64,000 nucleotides of DNA, from NCBI RefSeq assembly GCF_013166605.1, contig NZ_JABKKF010000005.1:124001-188000 (forward strand), given 5' to 3'. How positions within the stretch are numbered: the stretch's first letter is position 1; each line of letters starts with the position of its first letter. A model generated the notes under the pieces. It was not told the origin of the DNA. It saw nothing but the letters and a program-made list of their open reading frames with translations, and made no database searches. The stretch comes from Xylanibacter muris (GTDB lineage: Bacteria; Bacteroidota; Bacteroidia; Bacteroidales; Bacteroidaceae). This document shows, piece by piece, positions 23,911-33,153 of the stretch. Position numbers and translations under genes: made by a program.

Positions 23911-24933
23911 TTATGATGCCAGTTTGCTATATACTTTCTCTATTGCCTCTTGTTGATGGTCATAGCTGATTATATCATTTTCCCATTGGTGAGTTATCCA
24001 CTTTTCCGCCTTTACTGCAATTTCATCCCATCTATCATTGCTAACATACATATTCACATTTCCCAGTAGGTCATTTATTGTATATGCAAATTGTTGGGAG
24101 TTTGAAGGTGTTTTGATGTTATGAACATTAGAAATATGATACGTTTGTATCATATCGTCTGTTATCTTATCCAGTAGAATGTTCCAACCATCACTTTCAT
24201 GTTTTATCATAGTCTCAGTTAGTTGGTGTTTATAATTGTCTATCTCTGTCGTTGGAAGATATTCACTAGCATACTCAATATCCTTTTGAATAGAACTATA
24301 CATATCCAATGCTCGTATATAATCAGACTCATTAGTATAGTCAGCTAATAGTGAATCTAACCTATCTTTATAAGCATCATGTAAAGGAGATTTGGTTGAA
24401 GTTGTATTATCTATAGTAATATTGTTATTTATATTTTTAATGTTATCTATAGTTGAGGTACAATCTCGTACTGCTAAACTATTATCTTGTTGATACGATA
24501 TTGTACTATCATTCTCTATCTGCTGATACAATGCTGTACTATCTTCAACACTCTTTTTAGTTGTTCTTTTTATCGTTTTTAGCATAGGGTCATTGATAAG
24601 TTGAGGTATAGGGATATCGTTGTACGCCTTAATTTTATTCCAATTTATACGGTAATAGTTTGCTTGCTTTCCTCCTTTACTGGATAAAATCTCAACAAAT
24701 CCTTCTGATTGTAAGGTTTGTATCATCAATCTCACATCCTGCAAATTCTTCTTTCTGAATATATCTGCAAACTCTTTCACTGGTTTGTAAAAACTGCCAT
24801 CACTACCAATCTTCTTATGCTCAATCCAATAACTTTCCTGTTGTATCAGTATTGCAAGCATTTTCAACAAATCACTATCAAGGGCATAAATAAGTTTTGT
24901 AGGTAATCTTGTAAATTGTACTGTCATATTCAT
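23911..24933 (-). CDS. Winged-helix protein, possible replication initiator
   Basis: The 340-aa protein has an N-terminal region resembling winged-helix initiator proteins: LPTKLIYALDSDLLKMLAILIQQESYWI, then FADIFRKKNLQDVRLMIQTLQSEGFVEIL. A Ser/Asn/Thr-rich linker (about 130-190) and a helical C-terminal domain follow. It may help plasmid-like replication or control of the island, by inference. It is convergent with the methyltransferase-like gene, with only 2 nt between the two stops. Confidence 0.62.
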   Translation of the reverse strand: MNMTVQFTRLPTKLIYALDSDLLKMLAILIQQESYWIEHKKIGSDGSFYKPVKEFADIFRKKNLQDVRLMIQTLQSEGFVEILSSKGGKQANYYRINWNKIKAYNDIPIPQLINDPMLKTIKRTTKKSVEDSTALYQQIENDSTISYQQDNSLAVRDCTSTIDNIKNINNNITIDNTTSTKSPLHDAYKDRLDSLLADYTNESDYIRALDMYSSIQKDIEYASEYLPTTEIDNYKHQLTETMIKHESDGWNILLDKITDDMIQTYHISNVHNIKTPSNSQQFAYTINDLLGNVNMYVSNDRWDEIAVKAEKWITHQWENDIISYDHQQEAIEKVYSKLAS

Positions 24934-24953
24934 TTCAATTTAAGTTAAACTTT

Positions 24954-25121
24954 TTATTCTCTCTCTTTGGGCTTATTGGGAACAGTTTTCCAATACTCAC
25001 GCATCCCATTGGATATATTTTCTTTGTGAGTCATACTTTTACTTCTGTTTTTAAGTGATTGACTGATTTTTGCTTTTGTCATATCACTGAGTTCTCTGTA
25101 CTTTCGTTTATTATCATTCAT
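24954..25121 (-). CDS. NUMOD3-like short basic peptide, 55 aa
   Basis: The peptide (MNDNKRKYRELSDMTKAKIS...) contains TKAKISQSLKNRSKSMTHKENISNGMREYW in the tandem pattern KxKISxSLKxRxKSxxHxxxIS of NUMOD3 DNA-binding motifs, usually found in homing endonucleases. Here no nuclease domain is attached. It lies just upstream of the winged-helix gene on the same strand. Confidence 0.55.
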   Translation of the reverse strand: MNDNKRKYRELSDMTKAKISQSLKNRSKSMTHKENISNGMREYWKTVPNKPKERE

Positions 25122-25390
25122 ATTCTCAATTATGTTTTACATATATACCATAAATAGTACAAAGTACAAAAAGAATAGATGATTTAGTAAGTTAAATTTT
25201 AAAATCCAGGATTTTTTGAGAAACGTATAGCATTCCAAACGCCTCTATTATACCTACTTACAGTAGATCCTGAAAGCGTGGATACGTAGCAGTGAGTACA
25301 TTGAAAAAGTGGATGTTAAATGATATAACACCCACTTAAACGATACTGAAAGGAAAATTGCCTACGTATAGATATATTACTGCAAATCTT

Positions 25391-26728
25391 TTAGTTGAAA
25401 AATTCTCTTGCCATTTCAACGTATTCTGATTTTTCGACACATATATATTTTCTGAAATTCTCTTCAGTTGTGTGTCCAGTAAAGTTCATTACAAGTCTTG
25501 CGTTTCGACAACGCAGATATAGGTTGGTTGCAAAACTACGCCTTGCAGTATGGCTGCTGATTAGTTCATACTTTTTCTTTTCTTCAATTACAACCTTACC
25601 ACCAACATTCTTCTTTATATAAATGGTCTGATCTATACCTGCCAACTCTCCTATCTTTTGGAGTTGTTCATTAAACCTACTTTTATCTCTTGGAGTTGGG
25701 AATTTTCCATTATATTTTTTATATAGTTCAATTACGGTTGAAGTTAAAGGAACCAGTACTGTCGCACCAGTTTTATGGGTGTGTATTTCAACTGTTTTAT
25801 TCTCTATATCCCAGTTAGATTTATTCAATGATGAGAGGTCTCCATATCTTATACCAATATGAGACGCAATAATAAAAATATCCCGTGTCTCCTCATATTT
25901 AGCGTTTGGATGTAGTTTTAATATCTCATCAAAATTCAAATTATAGATAGCTTCCAATTCAGCATCATTCAAATATATGTGTTGCACATCTGCGCCTTTA
26001 GATTTCCACGAATGAAAAGATTTGTCTGTTATCAATCCTTCTTCCTCAGCTTGTTTCAACCAAACTTTCATAACTGAAAAAGTCGCAGCTACCGTATTTG
26101 CTGAGTATTCTTCAACGCCTAACATCCACTGTTCCATCTCACTCTCAAAATTCTTATTGAAAATTGAGAATGATGATGCCACCCAATGTTTGTAATTTAT
26201 AAAGCGTTCAAATCGTTTCAGCACGATTTTATGATGGCCGACAGTCCTATCTTCGATAATCTTGCTTGTTCTTCTGATGACCTTTTTAGGCATTTCCTCA
26301 ACCACCTTCTTGAAATATTCCAAAGGAGTAAAAGTGTGTGCCTTTTCTTCTTGAATCTCTTTGCCTTTGATTTTGTCAATGGCTTCCTTTAATCGTGCTA
26401 CAATACCGTATGTTCCAACTGCTGATGGAATTAATTTTGATTCGTAGTCTGCCAATACATCAGCATCAATCAGTGTGGAAACGTAGTGTTCAAATTGCTT
26501 TAGGAACTTGTTTATACGTTTCATTTCTCGCTGTTGAAGTTGTGTCTGTTTGGAAGAAATCAGAACACAATTATTTTCAGAGTCCCAATACTCAGGTACA
26601 ACCTTGTACCCTAAGCTGATTTTCTTTCGCTTGCCACCAAGTGTAAACATGACATACAGTAAAGCGGGCTGAGTTTTGTCGGCTTCGCTTTTCAGAGCAT
26701 AGTTCAATTTAATATTCTTCTTTGCCAT
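25391..26728 (-). CDS. int: Integrase (tyrosine recombinase), full length
   Basis: The protein (445 aa) has an N-terminal arm-binding segment (KLNYALKSEADKTQPALLYVMFTLGGKRKKISLGYKVVPEYWD), a SAM-like core-binding domain (about 125-225) and a catalytic domain with Arg in GIRYGDL, Lys in HKTGAT, HTARRSFATNLYL, GHTTEENFRKYI. This is the family of Bacteroides ICE/IME integrases. It ends the AT-rich island next to guaA, so it probably integrated that island, and perhaps the whole element if only one insertion took place. Confidence 0.9.
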   Translation of the reverse strand: MAKKNIKLNYALKSEADKTQPALLYVMFTLGGKRKKISLGYKVVPEYWDSENNCVLISSKQTQLQQREMKRINKFLKQFEHYVSTLIDADVLADYESKLIPSAVGTYGIVARLKEAIDKIKGKEIQEEKAHTFTPLEYFKKVVEEMPKKVIRRTSKIIEDRTVGHHKIVLKRFERFINYKHWVASSFSIFNKNFESEMEQWMLGVEEYSANTVAATFSVMKVWLKQAEEEGLITDKSFHSWKSKGADVQHIYLNDAELEAIYNLNFDEILKLHPNAKYEETRDIFIIASHIGIRYGDLSSLNKSNWDIENKTVEIHTHKTGATVLVPLTSTVIELYKKYNGKFPTPRDKSRFNEQLQKIGELAGIDQTIYIKKNVGGKVVIEEKKKYELISSHTARRSFATNLYLRCRNARLVMNFTGHTTEENFRKYICVEKSEYVEMAREFFN

Positions 26729-26919
26729 ATCTGATATTGTTTACACTGGCTAAATTACTCAATTTTTCTTTGTCATACAAGTCTCAGGGTACAATTTTAG
26801 GGTACGATTTCGGGATTCAGGTTGAAAAAACAACCACTTAGCGTTCAGTGGCTTACTTGCTAAGTGGCTGATTTATATTAGATAAAATAAAAATTGCGCT
26901 GATTGTCAATATGGGTAAA
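26729..26919. other. Probable element-chromosome junction
   Basis: Between the integrase start and the guaA stop lie 191 nt. They include CCACTTAGC (26834-26842)/GCTAAGTGG (26859-26867), an inverted repeat that can terminate guaA. An attachment site is likely here, but its partner is not in the window or not recognisable. Confidence 0.45.
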
Positions 26920-28464
26920 TCATTCCCACTCTATTGTTGCCGGTGGTTTTGAGGAGATGTCGTAGCATACCCTGTTCACTCCGCGCACCTTGTTTATTAT
27001 CTCGTTGCTCACCTTGGCCATGAAGTCGTAGGGGAGATGTGCCCAGTCGGCTGTCATGGCATCTGTCGATGTTACTGCACGCAGTGCCACTGGATGCTCG
27101 TATGTACGTTCGTCGCCCATCACTCCCACGCTGCGTACGGTGGAGAGTAGTACCGTTCCCGCCTGCCAGATTTTGTCGTAGAGGCGTTCGCCATCCTCGC
27201 AGATGTATTTCTGCATGTTGCTGATGTAGATGTCGTCGGCATCCTGCAGGATACGTACTTTCTCGCGTGTGATGTCGCCGAGTATGCGCACTGCCAGTCC
27301 AGGACCGGGGAACGGATGTCGCTTGATGAGCCTTTCCGGCATTTCGAGCTGATATCCGGCACGACGCACTTCGTCCTTAAACAGCCATTTCAAAGGCTCG
27401 CACAGTTGGAGGTGCATCTCTTCGGGCAGTCCGCCTACGTTGTGGTGGCTCTTGATTACCTTGCCGGTGATGTTGAGGCTCTCTATACGGTCGGGATATA
27501 TTGTTCCCTGTGCCAGCCATTTCGCATCTGTGATTTTCTTTGCCTCAGCGTTGAACACCTCCACGAAGTCGCGGCCTATTATCTTGCGTTTCTGTTCAGG
27601 GTCGGTCACACCTTCGAGGTCCTTGAAGAATTTTTCGCTTGCGTCTACACCGATTACATTCAGTCCGAGGCATTCGTAGTCCTTCATCACTTGTGTGAAC
27701 TCGTTTTTGCGCAACATGCCGTGGTCGACGAATATACATGTGAGGTTCTTGCCGATAGCCTTGTTGAGCAGTACGGCGCAAACAGAAGAGTCGACGCCTC
27801 CGGACAGTCCGAGGATTACCCTGTCGTCGCCAAGCTGTGCCTTCAGTTCTGCAACGGTGGACTCCACGAATGATGCGGGGCTCCATTCCTGCCTGCTACC
27901 GCAGATGTCTACCACGAAGTTCTGTAGAAGTTGTTTGCCTTGAAGGGAGTGGAATACTTCCGGATGGAACTGCACGGCCCATACGGGGTTGGAAGTACTG
28001 GCGTATGCGGCATATTTCACGTCGGCTGTTGATGCTATTACCTTGCAGTCCGAGGGTATTGCCGTAATGGTGTCTCCATGGCTCATCCATACCTGAGAAT
28101 TTTCGGTGAATCCTTTAAACAGCGGGTTCTCGCTGTCGAAAGCCTGCAGGTTTGCACGTCCGTATTCGCGTGAATCGGCCTTTTCCACCTTTCCGCCGCA
28201 GGAATGTGATATGAACTGTGCGCCATAGCATATACCCAACACGGGAATCTTTCCCACGAACTGGCTGAGGTCAACCTTGAAAGCCTCCGGGTCGTGCACA
28301 GAGTAGGGCGAACCGCTGAGGATTACTCCGATTACTGAATCGTCATCCTTTGGAAACTTGTTATAGGGAAGAATCTCGCAGAAGGTATCCAGTTCGCGTA
28401 CACGACGCCCGATGAGCTGTGTGGTTTGCGAACCGAAGTCAAGAATGATAATCTTCTGTTGCAT
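26920..28464 (-). CDS. guaA: GMP synthase (glutamine-hydrolysing)
   Basis: GuaA converts XMP, ATP and glutamine to GMP in purine synthesis. The glutamine amidotransferase domain has the nucleophile Cys79 (LGICYG) with His167 and Glu169 (QFHPE). The ATP-pyrophosphatase domain begins with SGGVDSS (221-227). The C-terminal dimerization domain ends with [15 protein letters not shown]. Full length (514 aa). It follows a MurU-like and an AmgK-like gene on the same strand with gaps of 36 and 87 nt, so they may share the promoter near 30885. The last gene before the mobile island. Confidence 0.98.
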   Translation of the reverse strand: MQQKIIILDFGSQTTQLIGRRVRELDTFCEILPYNKFPKDDDSVIGVILSGSPYSVHDPEAFKVDLSQFVGKIPVLGICYGAQFISHSCGGKVEKADSREYGRANLQAFDSENPLFKGFTENSQVWMSHGDTITAIPSDCKVIASTADVKYAAYASTSNPVWAVQFHPEVFHSLQGKQLLQNFVVDICGSRQEWSPASFVESTVAELKAQLGDDRVILGLSGGVDSSVCAVLLNKAIGKNLTCIFVDHGMLRKNEFTQVMKDYECLGLNVIGVDASEKFFKDLEGVTDPEQKRKIIGRDFVEVFNAEAKKITDAKWLAQGTIYPDRIESLNITGKVIKSHHNVGGLPEEMHLQLCEPLKWLFKDEVRRAGYQLEMPERLIKRHPFPGPGLAVRILGDITREKVRILQDADDIYISNMQKYICEDGERLYDKIWQAGTVLLSTVRSVGVMGDERTYEHPVALRAVTSTDAMTADWAHLPYDFMAKVSNEIINKVRGVNRVCYDISSKPPATIEWE

Positions 28465-28500
28465 ATTGTATATGTTTATAAAGTTTGTAATGTCGTGATT

Positions 28501-29241
28501 TTATTCTTTGTTTTCAATCCTGTTCAGGAAAGTCTCGGCGTCTTTCAGTGTTTCTGCCTTTCCCACATCCATGAGCATCAGGTCTTCCTTGCAGCATCCG
28601 TGTATGACGGTCTTGTCGCAGCAACTGAGGTAGAAGTCCATTATGCCGAACTTGTCCGGCATGTCCTGCATGAGAGACGCTGTGTGGGGGGATATGATAT
28701 GTATGCCTGAGAAGGCGTACATCCTGCAGTCTTCGGCGGACAGGTTCCTGTAAGGGCTGCGCACCTCGCCTGTTTCGGTATTCTTCCATCCCACGAGGCG
28801 CATTTCGCTGTCGAACAGAAGATATCTCTTTGTCTTTCTTTTGCTTACGAGCAATGTGGCACCGTATTGCCGGTTGGCATCGTAGAATTCTTTTAATGAG
28901 ACATTGCTTAGTATGTCTACATTATGTATCAGTACGGGCTTGGTGTTGTCGAATAGCGGCATTGCCTTTTTCAGCCCGCCACCGGTATCGAGAAGCATGT
29001 CTGTCTCATCGGATATTCTTATGTCGGTGCCGAAATTATCGTTTGCCGCGAGGTATGAGGTTATCTGTCCGGCAAAGTGGTGTACGTTTACGACGATTCT
29101 CTCTGCACCGGCTTCCTTCAATTTCATGACCACTCTTTTTATGAGCGGTTCTCCTGCCACCGGAACCATTGCCTTTGGCATGGTGTCGGTGAGTGGCTTA
29201 AGCCTTGTGCCAAGTCCTGCCGCGAAAATCATTGCCTGCAT
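28501..29241 (-). CDS. MurU-like sugar-1-phosphate nucleotidyltransferase
   Basis: The protein (246 aa) shows the nucleotidyltransferase signature AAGLGTRLKPLTDTMPKAMVPV and NVDILS for metal binding. Its partner, an AmgK-like kinase at 29329-30870, suggests the MurU reaction: UTP plus MurNAc-1-phosphate to UDP-MurNAc, in cell-wall recycling. Substrate is inferred from the pairing only. Other sugar phosphates are possible. Confidence 0.8.
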   Translation of the reverse strand: MQAMIFAAGLGTRLKPLTDTMPKAMVPVAGEPLIKRVVMKLKEAGAERIVVNVHHFAGQITSYLAANDNFGTDIRISDETDMLLDTGGGLKKAMPLFDNTKPVLIHNVDILSNVSLKEFYDANRQYGATLLVSKRKTKRYLLFDSEMRLVGWKNTETGEVRSPYRNLSAEDCRMYAFSGIHIISPHTASLMQDMPDKFGIMDFYLSCCDKTVIHGCCKEDLMLMDVGKAETLKDAETFLNRIENKE

Positions 29242-29328
29242 AATGTCCTTGTCGTTGAGATTGTGGTATTTTCCGTCATGGATGTATGGAAACAGATTGG
29301 CACCGTTTCGTCATCAGTGCGGATTGAA

Positions 29329-30870
29329 TTATTCTTGTTTTGCTTTCAGTGTCTGCGTTATGCCCTGTTCGCGGTGGCATACGGTCACTTCCACACCGAA
29401 TGTCCTGTTTATGTGCTCGGCCAGATGCTGTGCACTGTATACGCTGCGGTGTTGTCCTCCGGTGCATCCGAACGAGAACATGAGGTCTGTGAATCCTCTC
29501 TGTATGTATCGCCTGACATGTGCGTCGGCCAGTTTGTATGCACTTTCGAGGAATGTTAGAATCTCACCGTCGTCTTCGAGAAAGCGTATCACCGGCTCGT
29601 CCAGTCCGGTGAGCTTCTTGTACGGCTCGTATCTGCCGGGATTGTGCGTGCTGCGGCAGTCGAAGACATATCCTCCTCCGTTTCCGCTTCTGTCCTCCGG
29701 TATACCCTTGCGGTATGAGAAGCTGAACACCCTGACTTTCAGCGGTCCCTTGCCGTCGTATTTTGAGAATGTGGCAGGTCCGTCCTGCGGGTGTGCCGCA
29801 TATATGTTCTTTTCTGTTGTCCTGTATCCGTCACTCCTGTTTGCGGCAGCTGTCTCTATTTGTGTAAAGCGTGGCAACTCCGTCAGTCTGCGCAGCATAT
29901 CCATCATATACGGATATGGGAAGCAGTTCATCTTGAGCAGTTCTCTCAGATTGTTTATTGCCGGGGGAATGGAGTCGAGGAAATGTTTCTTCTGTTCGAA
30001 ATACCCCCTTAGGCCGTATGCCCCGAGCACCTGCAGCGTGCGGAAGAGTACGAACAGGCTCAGTCTTTCCACGAAGTGGCGTACCGAGGGAACCTCTGTA
30101 TAGTTTTTCAGCGACTGGTAATACTCGTATACCAGTTCTCGTCTGAGTTTGTTCGGGTATTTGGCCGATGCCTGCCACAGGAATGATGCAAGGTCGTAAT
30201 AGAACGGCCCTTTTTTCCCGCCTTGAAAATCGATGAAATACGGGTTGCCTTGATTGTCGAGCATTATGTTGCGTGCCTGGAAGTCGCGGTAGAGAAAGCT
30301 GTCGCACTTCTCTGCCGTCAGGTCTTTGGCGAACAGACGGAAGTTGGCCTCAAGCTTCAGTTCGTTGAAGTCGAGTTCTGTGGTTTTAAGAAAACAATAT
30401 TTGAAGTAGTTGAGGTCGAACAGGACGCTGTCCGTATTAAATTCAGCCTGCGGATAGCAATTTCCGAAATCCAGTCCCCTTGAGCCTCTTATCTGTATTT
30501 CGGGCAGTGCCTTTATGGTTTTCCTGAGAAGTTCTTTTTCTTTGACGGTGTATCTTCCTCCTGCGTCGCGTCCTCCCGATATGGCGTCGAATAGCGAGAC
30601 TGTGCCGAGGTCGGTCTGCAGGTAGCGCATCTCATCATGGCTTACCGCCAGGATTTCCGGCACTGGCAGCCGTCGTTTGCAGAAATGCCTGCACAGATAG
30701 ATAAAGGCATGGTTTTCTTCGCGGCTTGTTCCGATTACTCCCACCACGCTTCTTCCTTCGCTGTCGCAAAGGCGGTAGTATTCACGGTTGCTGCCGGCTC
30801 CGGGGAGCTTTTCCGTTTCTGTTGGTGCGGCTCCGGCCCATTGTCTGTATAAATCCAATAACTTATGCAT
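29329..30870 (-). CDS. AmgK-like phosphotransferase fused to a RapZ C-terminal domain
   Basis: The N-terminal 330 residues are an aminoglycoside-phosphotransferase-fold kinase: GAGSNREYYRL for nucleotide binding, FLYRDFQARNIML as the catalytic loop (Asp with downstream Asn), and FIDFQGG for metal. The C-terminal 150 residues match the RapZ C-terminal domain (KVRVFSFSYRKGIPED...GGYVFDCRSTHNPG...FGCTGGQHRSVYSAQHLAEHI), which binds glucosamine-6-phosphate in E. coli RapZ. The fusion suggests a cell-wall sugar kinase sensing an amino sugar phosphate. The next gene is MurU-like. The kinase substrate is not proven. Confidence 0.85.
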   Translation of the reverse strand: MHKLLDLYRQWAGAAPTETEKLPGAGSNREYYRLCDSEGRSVVGVIGTSREENHAFIYLCRHFCKRRLPVPEILAVSHDEMRYLQTDLGTVSLFDAISGGRDAGGRYTVKEKELLRKTIKALPEIQIRGSRGLDFGNCYPQAEFNTDSVLFDLNYFKYCFLKTTELDFNELKLEANFRLFAKDLTAEKCDSFLYRDFQARNIMLDNQGNPYFIDFQGGKKGPFYYDLASFLWQASAKYPNKLRRELVYEYYQSLKNYTEVPSVRHFVERLSLFVLFRTLQVLGAYGLRGYFEQKKHFLDSIPPAINNLRELLKMNCFPYPYMMDMLRRLTELPRFTQIETAAANRSDGYRTTEKNIYAAHPQDGPATFSKYDGKGPLKVRVFSFSYRKGIPEDRSGNGGGYVFDCRSTHNPGRYEPYKKLTGLDEPVIRFLEDDGEILTFLESAYKLADAHVRRYIQRGFTDLMFSFGCTGGQHRSVYSAQHLAEHINRTFGVEVTVCHREQGITQTLKAKQE

Positions 30871-30881
30871 AATACTGTCTG

Positions 30882-30889
30882 CAAAGTTA
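30882..30889 (-). promoter_or_regulatory. -7 box of the kinase-nucleotidyltransferase-guaA group
   Basis: The minus strand reads TAACTTTG at 30889-30882, 12 nt before the kinase start codon at 30870. It implies a very short leader. Confidence 0.6.
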
Positions 30890-30996
30890 CAATTTTTATT
30901 TTAAATACAGCTGATTATGTCTGTATATTCTTTTTGCGTACAGTTGTCGTCCGGACGTTGTGCAGTGTGTTTAAGTCGTAGGGTGGTGATATCCTG

Positions 30997-33054
30997 TTAT
31001 GGTGTCCATTCCTCTTCCGGCACGTTTGTTTCCCGGCTTTTGTCTTTAGGCGGATTTTTCAGGTTTCCGTCTTTGTCGAACATCCCGAACGTTGTCCGTA
31101 GTACGATGAATTCGGTGCGACGGTTAAGCTGGTTGCACATTTCCTGTTCTTCGGGCTTAAGTGTCTTGATGAACTCTTCTGTCAGTACGTCGTCCTCTTT
31201 GAGGAACGGATATGTCTCTGTCAGCTTTTTGCGTACGGTCTTGGGTTTGTCCTTGCCGTAGCCCACGGGACTGAGGCGTTCCTTGTCTATCCCGTGTTCT
31301 ATTAGGTAGGTGACCACGCTTTCGGCACGTTTCTGCGACAACACCTTGTTGTATGCCTCCGGTCCGCGATAGTCGCAGTGTGCGCTGAGCTCGATGGTCA
31401 CGTTAGGATTCTCGTTGAGAAGTTTTATTAGCTCATCGAGTGCGGCTGTAGATTCCGGACGTAGCGTTGCCTTGTCAAAATCGTAGAAGATGTTGTCTAT
31501 GAGTACCGGCGCGGTGATGGATGCGAGCGGAAACTGAAGAACATATTCCTCCGACTGTGTCACCGGTTCCACCTTTAGTTGTTCCTTATGGTTGAGGAAT
31601 CCCTTGCATGTGCCGAGGAAGACGTAGTCGACACCGGGTTTTATCTCGTGAACGAACGAACCGTCGCCCTTGACGCTCAGCTTCATGTTTGTTCCGTCGT
31701 TGCCTACCATGTATACAATGCCTTCCGGCAGTTCGTATCCGTCCTGTTCGTAAACCCATCCTTTCACGGTCTGTACTATCTCGGGGTTCACGAAGCTGTA
31801 GATGTGGTCCCATCCTTTTCCGTCACCGCGGTTTGACGAGAAGTATCCTCTGTTATGAAGTCCCTCGAACGTCATGCCGAAGTCGTCGCCTTGTGAGTTG
31901 AGCGGAAATCCCGGGTGCTCTATAATCCATCCTCCGCCAATTGTGTCGGGTTTTGCTATATAAATGTCGAGGCCTCCCATTCCTGGATGTCCGTCGGAGG
32001 AGAAATAGAGATCACCGTTGGGCCGGAATGTCGGAAACATCTCATCCCCTTCGGTGTTTATCGGCTCACCGAGATTCTCGACGCCTCCGAGGCCGTTCGA
32101 TGTCAGTCTCACCCTCCATATATCCAGCCCTCCCATACCTCCGGGCATGTCTGACGTGAAATAAAGCCATTCTCCGTCGGGCGAGATGGCCGGATGTGCA
32201 TAGCTTGACAGAGTGTCTTTGGTTATTTCCACCGTCGTTGCCTTTCCCCATGATGCGTCGCTTCGGGCGGATGTGCATATTGTGGCGTATCTCGGGTATG
32301 AAGGGTCTGTCTTGCACTGTGTGAGATACATTGTCCTGTTGTCGGGCGTGAATGCGCATGCGCCCTCGTCGAATTGCGAGTTCAGTTCTGTATCTATGGC
32401 CTGCGGCTTCTGCCATTTTCCGTTTTCGTCTTTTTGCGAGACGAATATGTCACCGCATTTCGTGCCGGTGATTCCGCTCAGCTCGTCGCCCTGTGCGTCG
32501 TTGCGTGTTGATGTGAAGAATAGCTGGTCGTATTCGTCGCCTGCGAGCATCGGAGAATAGTCCGCCCGGCGCGAGTTGAAGAAATTTTCCTTTTTTATGG
32601 TGTATTGCGAGCCTGCCTCTTTCCATTTCGGCGCCATCTGTGCCGAGCGCAGGCCTATGCGTGCCTGCTTGTGGTCGGGCATGCTGTCGAGAACGGAATG
32701 GAAGACCTTTGCCGCTTCCTTGTAGCTTCCGTTCTTCATGAGCTGTTTTGCCAGATGGAAGAGGTCTTCTGTACCGGCCTGCTTGTATCTGACAGCATTG
32801 TTGTATGCCGCGATGGCTTTCGGTGTATAGTTTATCCTGCGGTAGCATTCTGCCATTTTCAACGCGCGTATTCCTCTTGTGCCTCTTTCCTTGGCAGGTG
32901 TCGCCGAATACGCTTTCTTGTATTGCGCGGCCGCATCGTGGTATTCTCCGAGGGCATATAGCTTGTCGCCCTTCTTCATATACGAATCGGCTCCGCAACC
33001 GGCAAGCAGTATTGCCGTTATGACGGTTATTATGGCTGATGTTGTTTCTCTCAT
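30997..33054 (-). CDS. PorE-like lipoprotein (TPR, beta-propeller, OmpA domains)
   Basis: The 685-aa protein begins with a lipoprotein signal (ILLAGCGADS). Residues 25-145 are TPR repeats (YALGEYHDAAAQYKKAYS, ALKMAECYRRI...), 160-410 carry PD40/WD40-like propeller blades (HPAISPDGEWLYFTSDMPGGMGGLDIW; TFRPNGDLYFSSDGHPGMGGLDIY). About 430-510 forms a carboxypeptidase-regulatory-like domain, and 530-650 is an OmpA domain (FYDFDKATLRPESTAALDEL...SAHCDYRG). This order equals PorE of the type IX secretion system, but paralogues with other roles exist. Two proteins at 54995-60879 carry type IX-like C-terminal ends, which fits. Confidence 0.85.
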   Translation of the reverse strand: MRETTSAIITVITAILLAGCGADSYMKKGDKLYALGEYHDAAAQYKKAYSATPAKERGTRGIRALKMAECYRRINYTPKAIAAYNNAVRYKQAGTEDLFHLAKQLMKNGSYKEAAKVFHSVLDSMPDHKQARIGLRSAQMAPKWKEAGSQYTIKKENFFNSRRADYSPMLAGDEYDQLFFTSTRNDAQGDELSGITGTKCGDIFVSQKDENGKWQKPQAIDTELNSQFDEGACAFTPDNRTMYLTQCKTDPSYPRYATICTSARSDASWGKATTVEITKDTLSSYAHPAISPDGEWLYFTSDMPGGMGGLDIWRVRLTSNGLGGVENLGEPINTEGDEMFPTFRPNGDLYFSSDGHPGMGGLDIYIAKPDTIGGGWIIEHPGFPLNSQGDDFGMTFEGLHNRGYFSSNRGDGKGWDHIYSFVNPEIVQTVKGWVYEQDGYELPEGIVYMVGNDGTNMKLSVKGDGSFVHEIKPGVDYVFLGTCKGFLNHKEQLKVEPVTQSEEYVLQFPLASITAPVLIDNIFYDFDKATLRPESTAALDELIKLLNENPNVTIELSAHCDYRGPEAYNKVLSQKRAESVVTYLIEHGIDKERLSPVGYGKDKPKTVRKKLTETYPFLKEDDVLTEEFIKTLKPEEQEMCNQLNRRTEFIVLRTTFGMFDKDGNLKNPPKDKSRETNVPEEEWTP

Positions 33055-33153
33055 ACCTTATTATAACGTTGAAAGCGTGTTAATATTATTGCGGATGCTA
33101 TAAATTCATGTAACCGGTGTTCCTGCCGCGGATTATAGGGATGTAGGTTTCTG

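Noticed and set aside
28904-30103. 399-aa plus-strand open frame
   Set aside because: It is the complement of the nucleotidyltransferase and kinase genes, which match known families; codon-level shadow.
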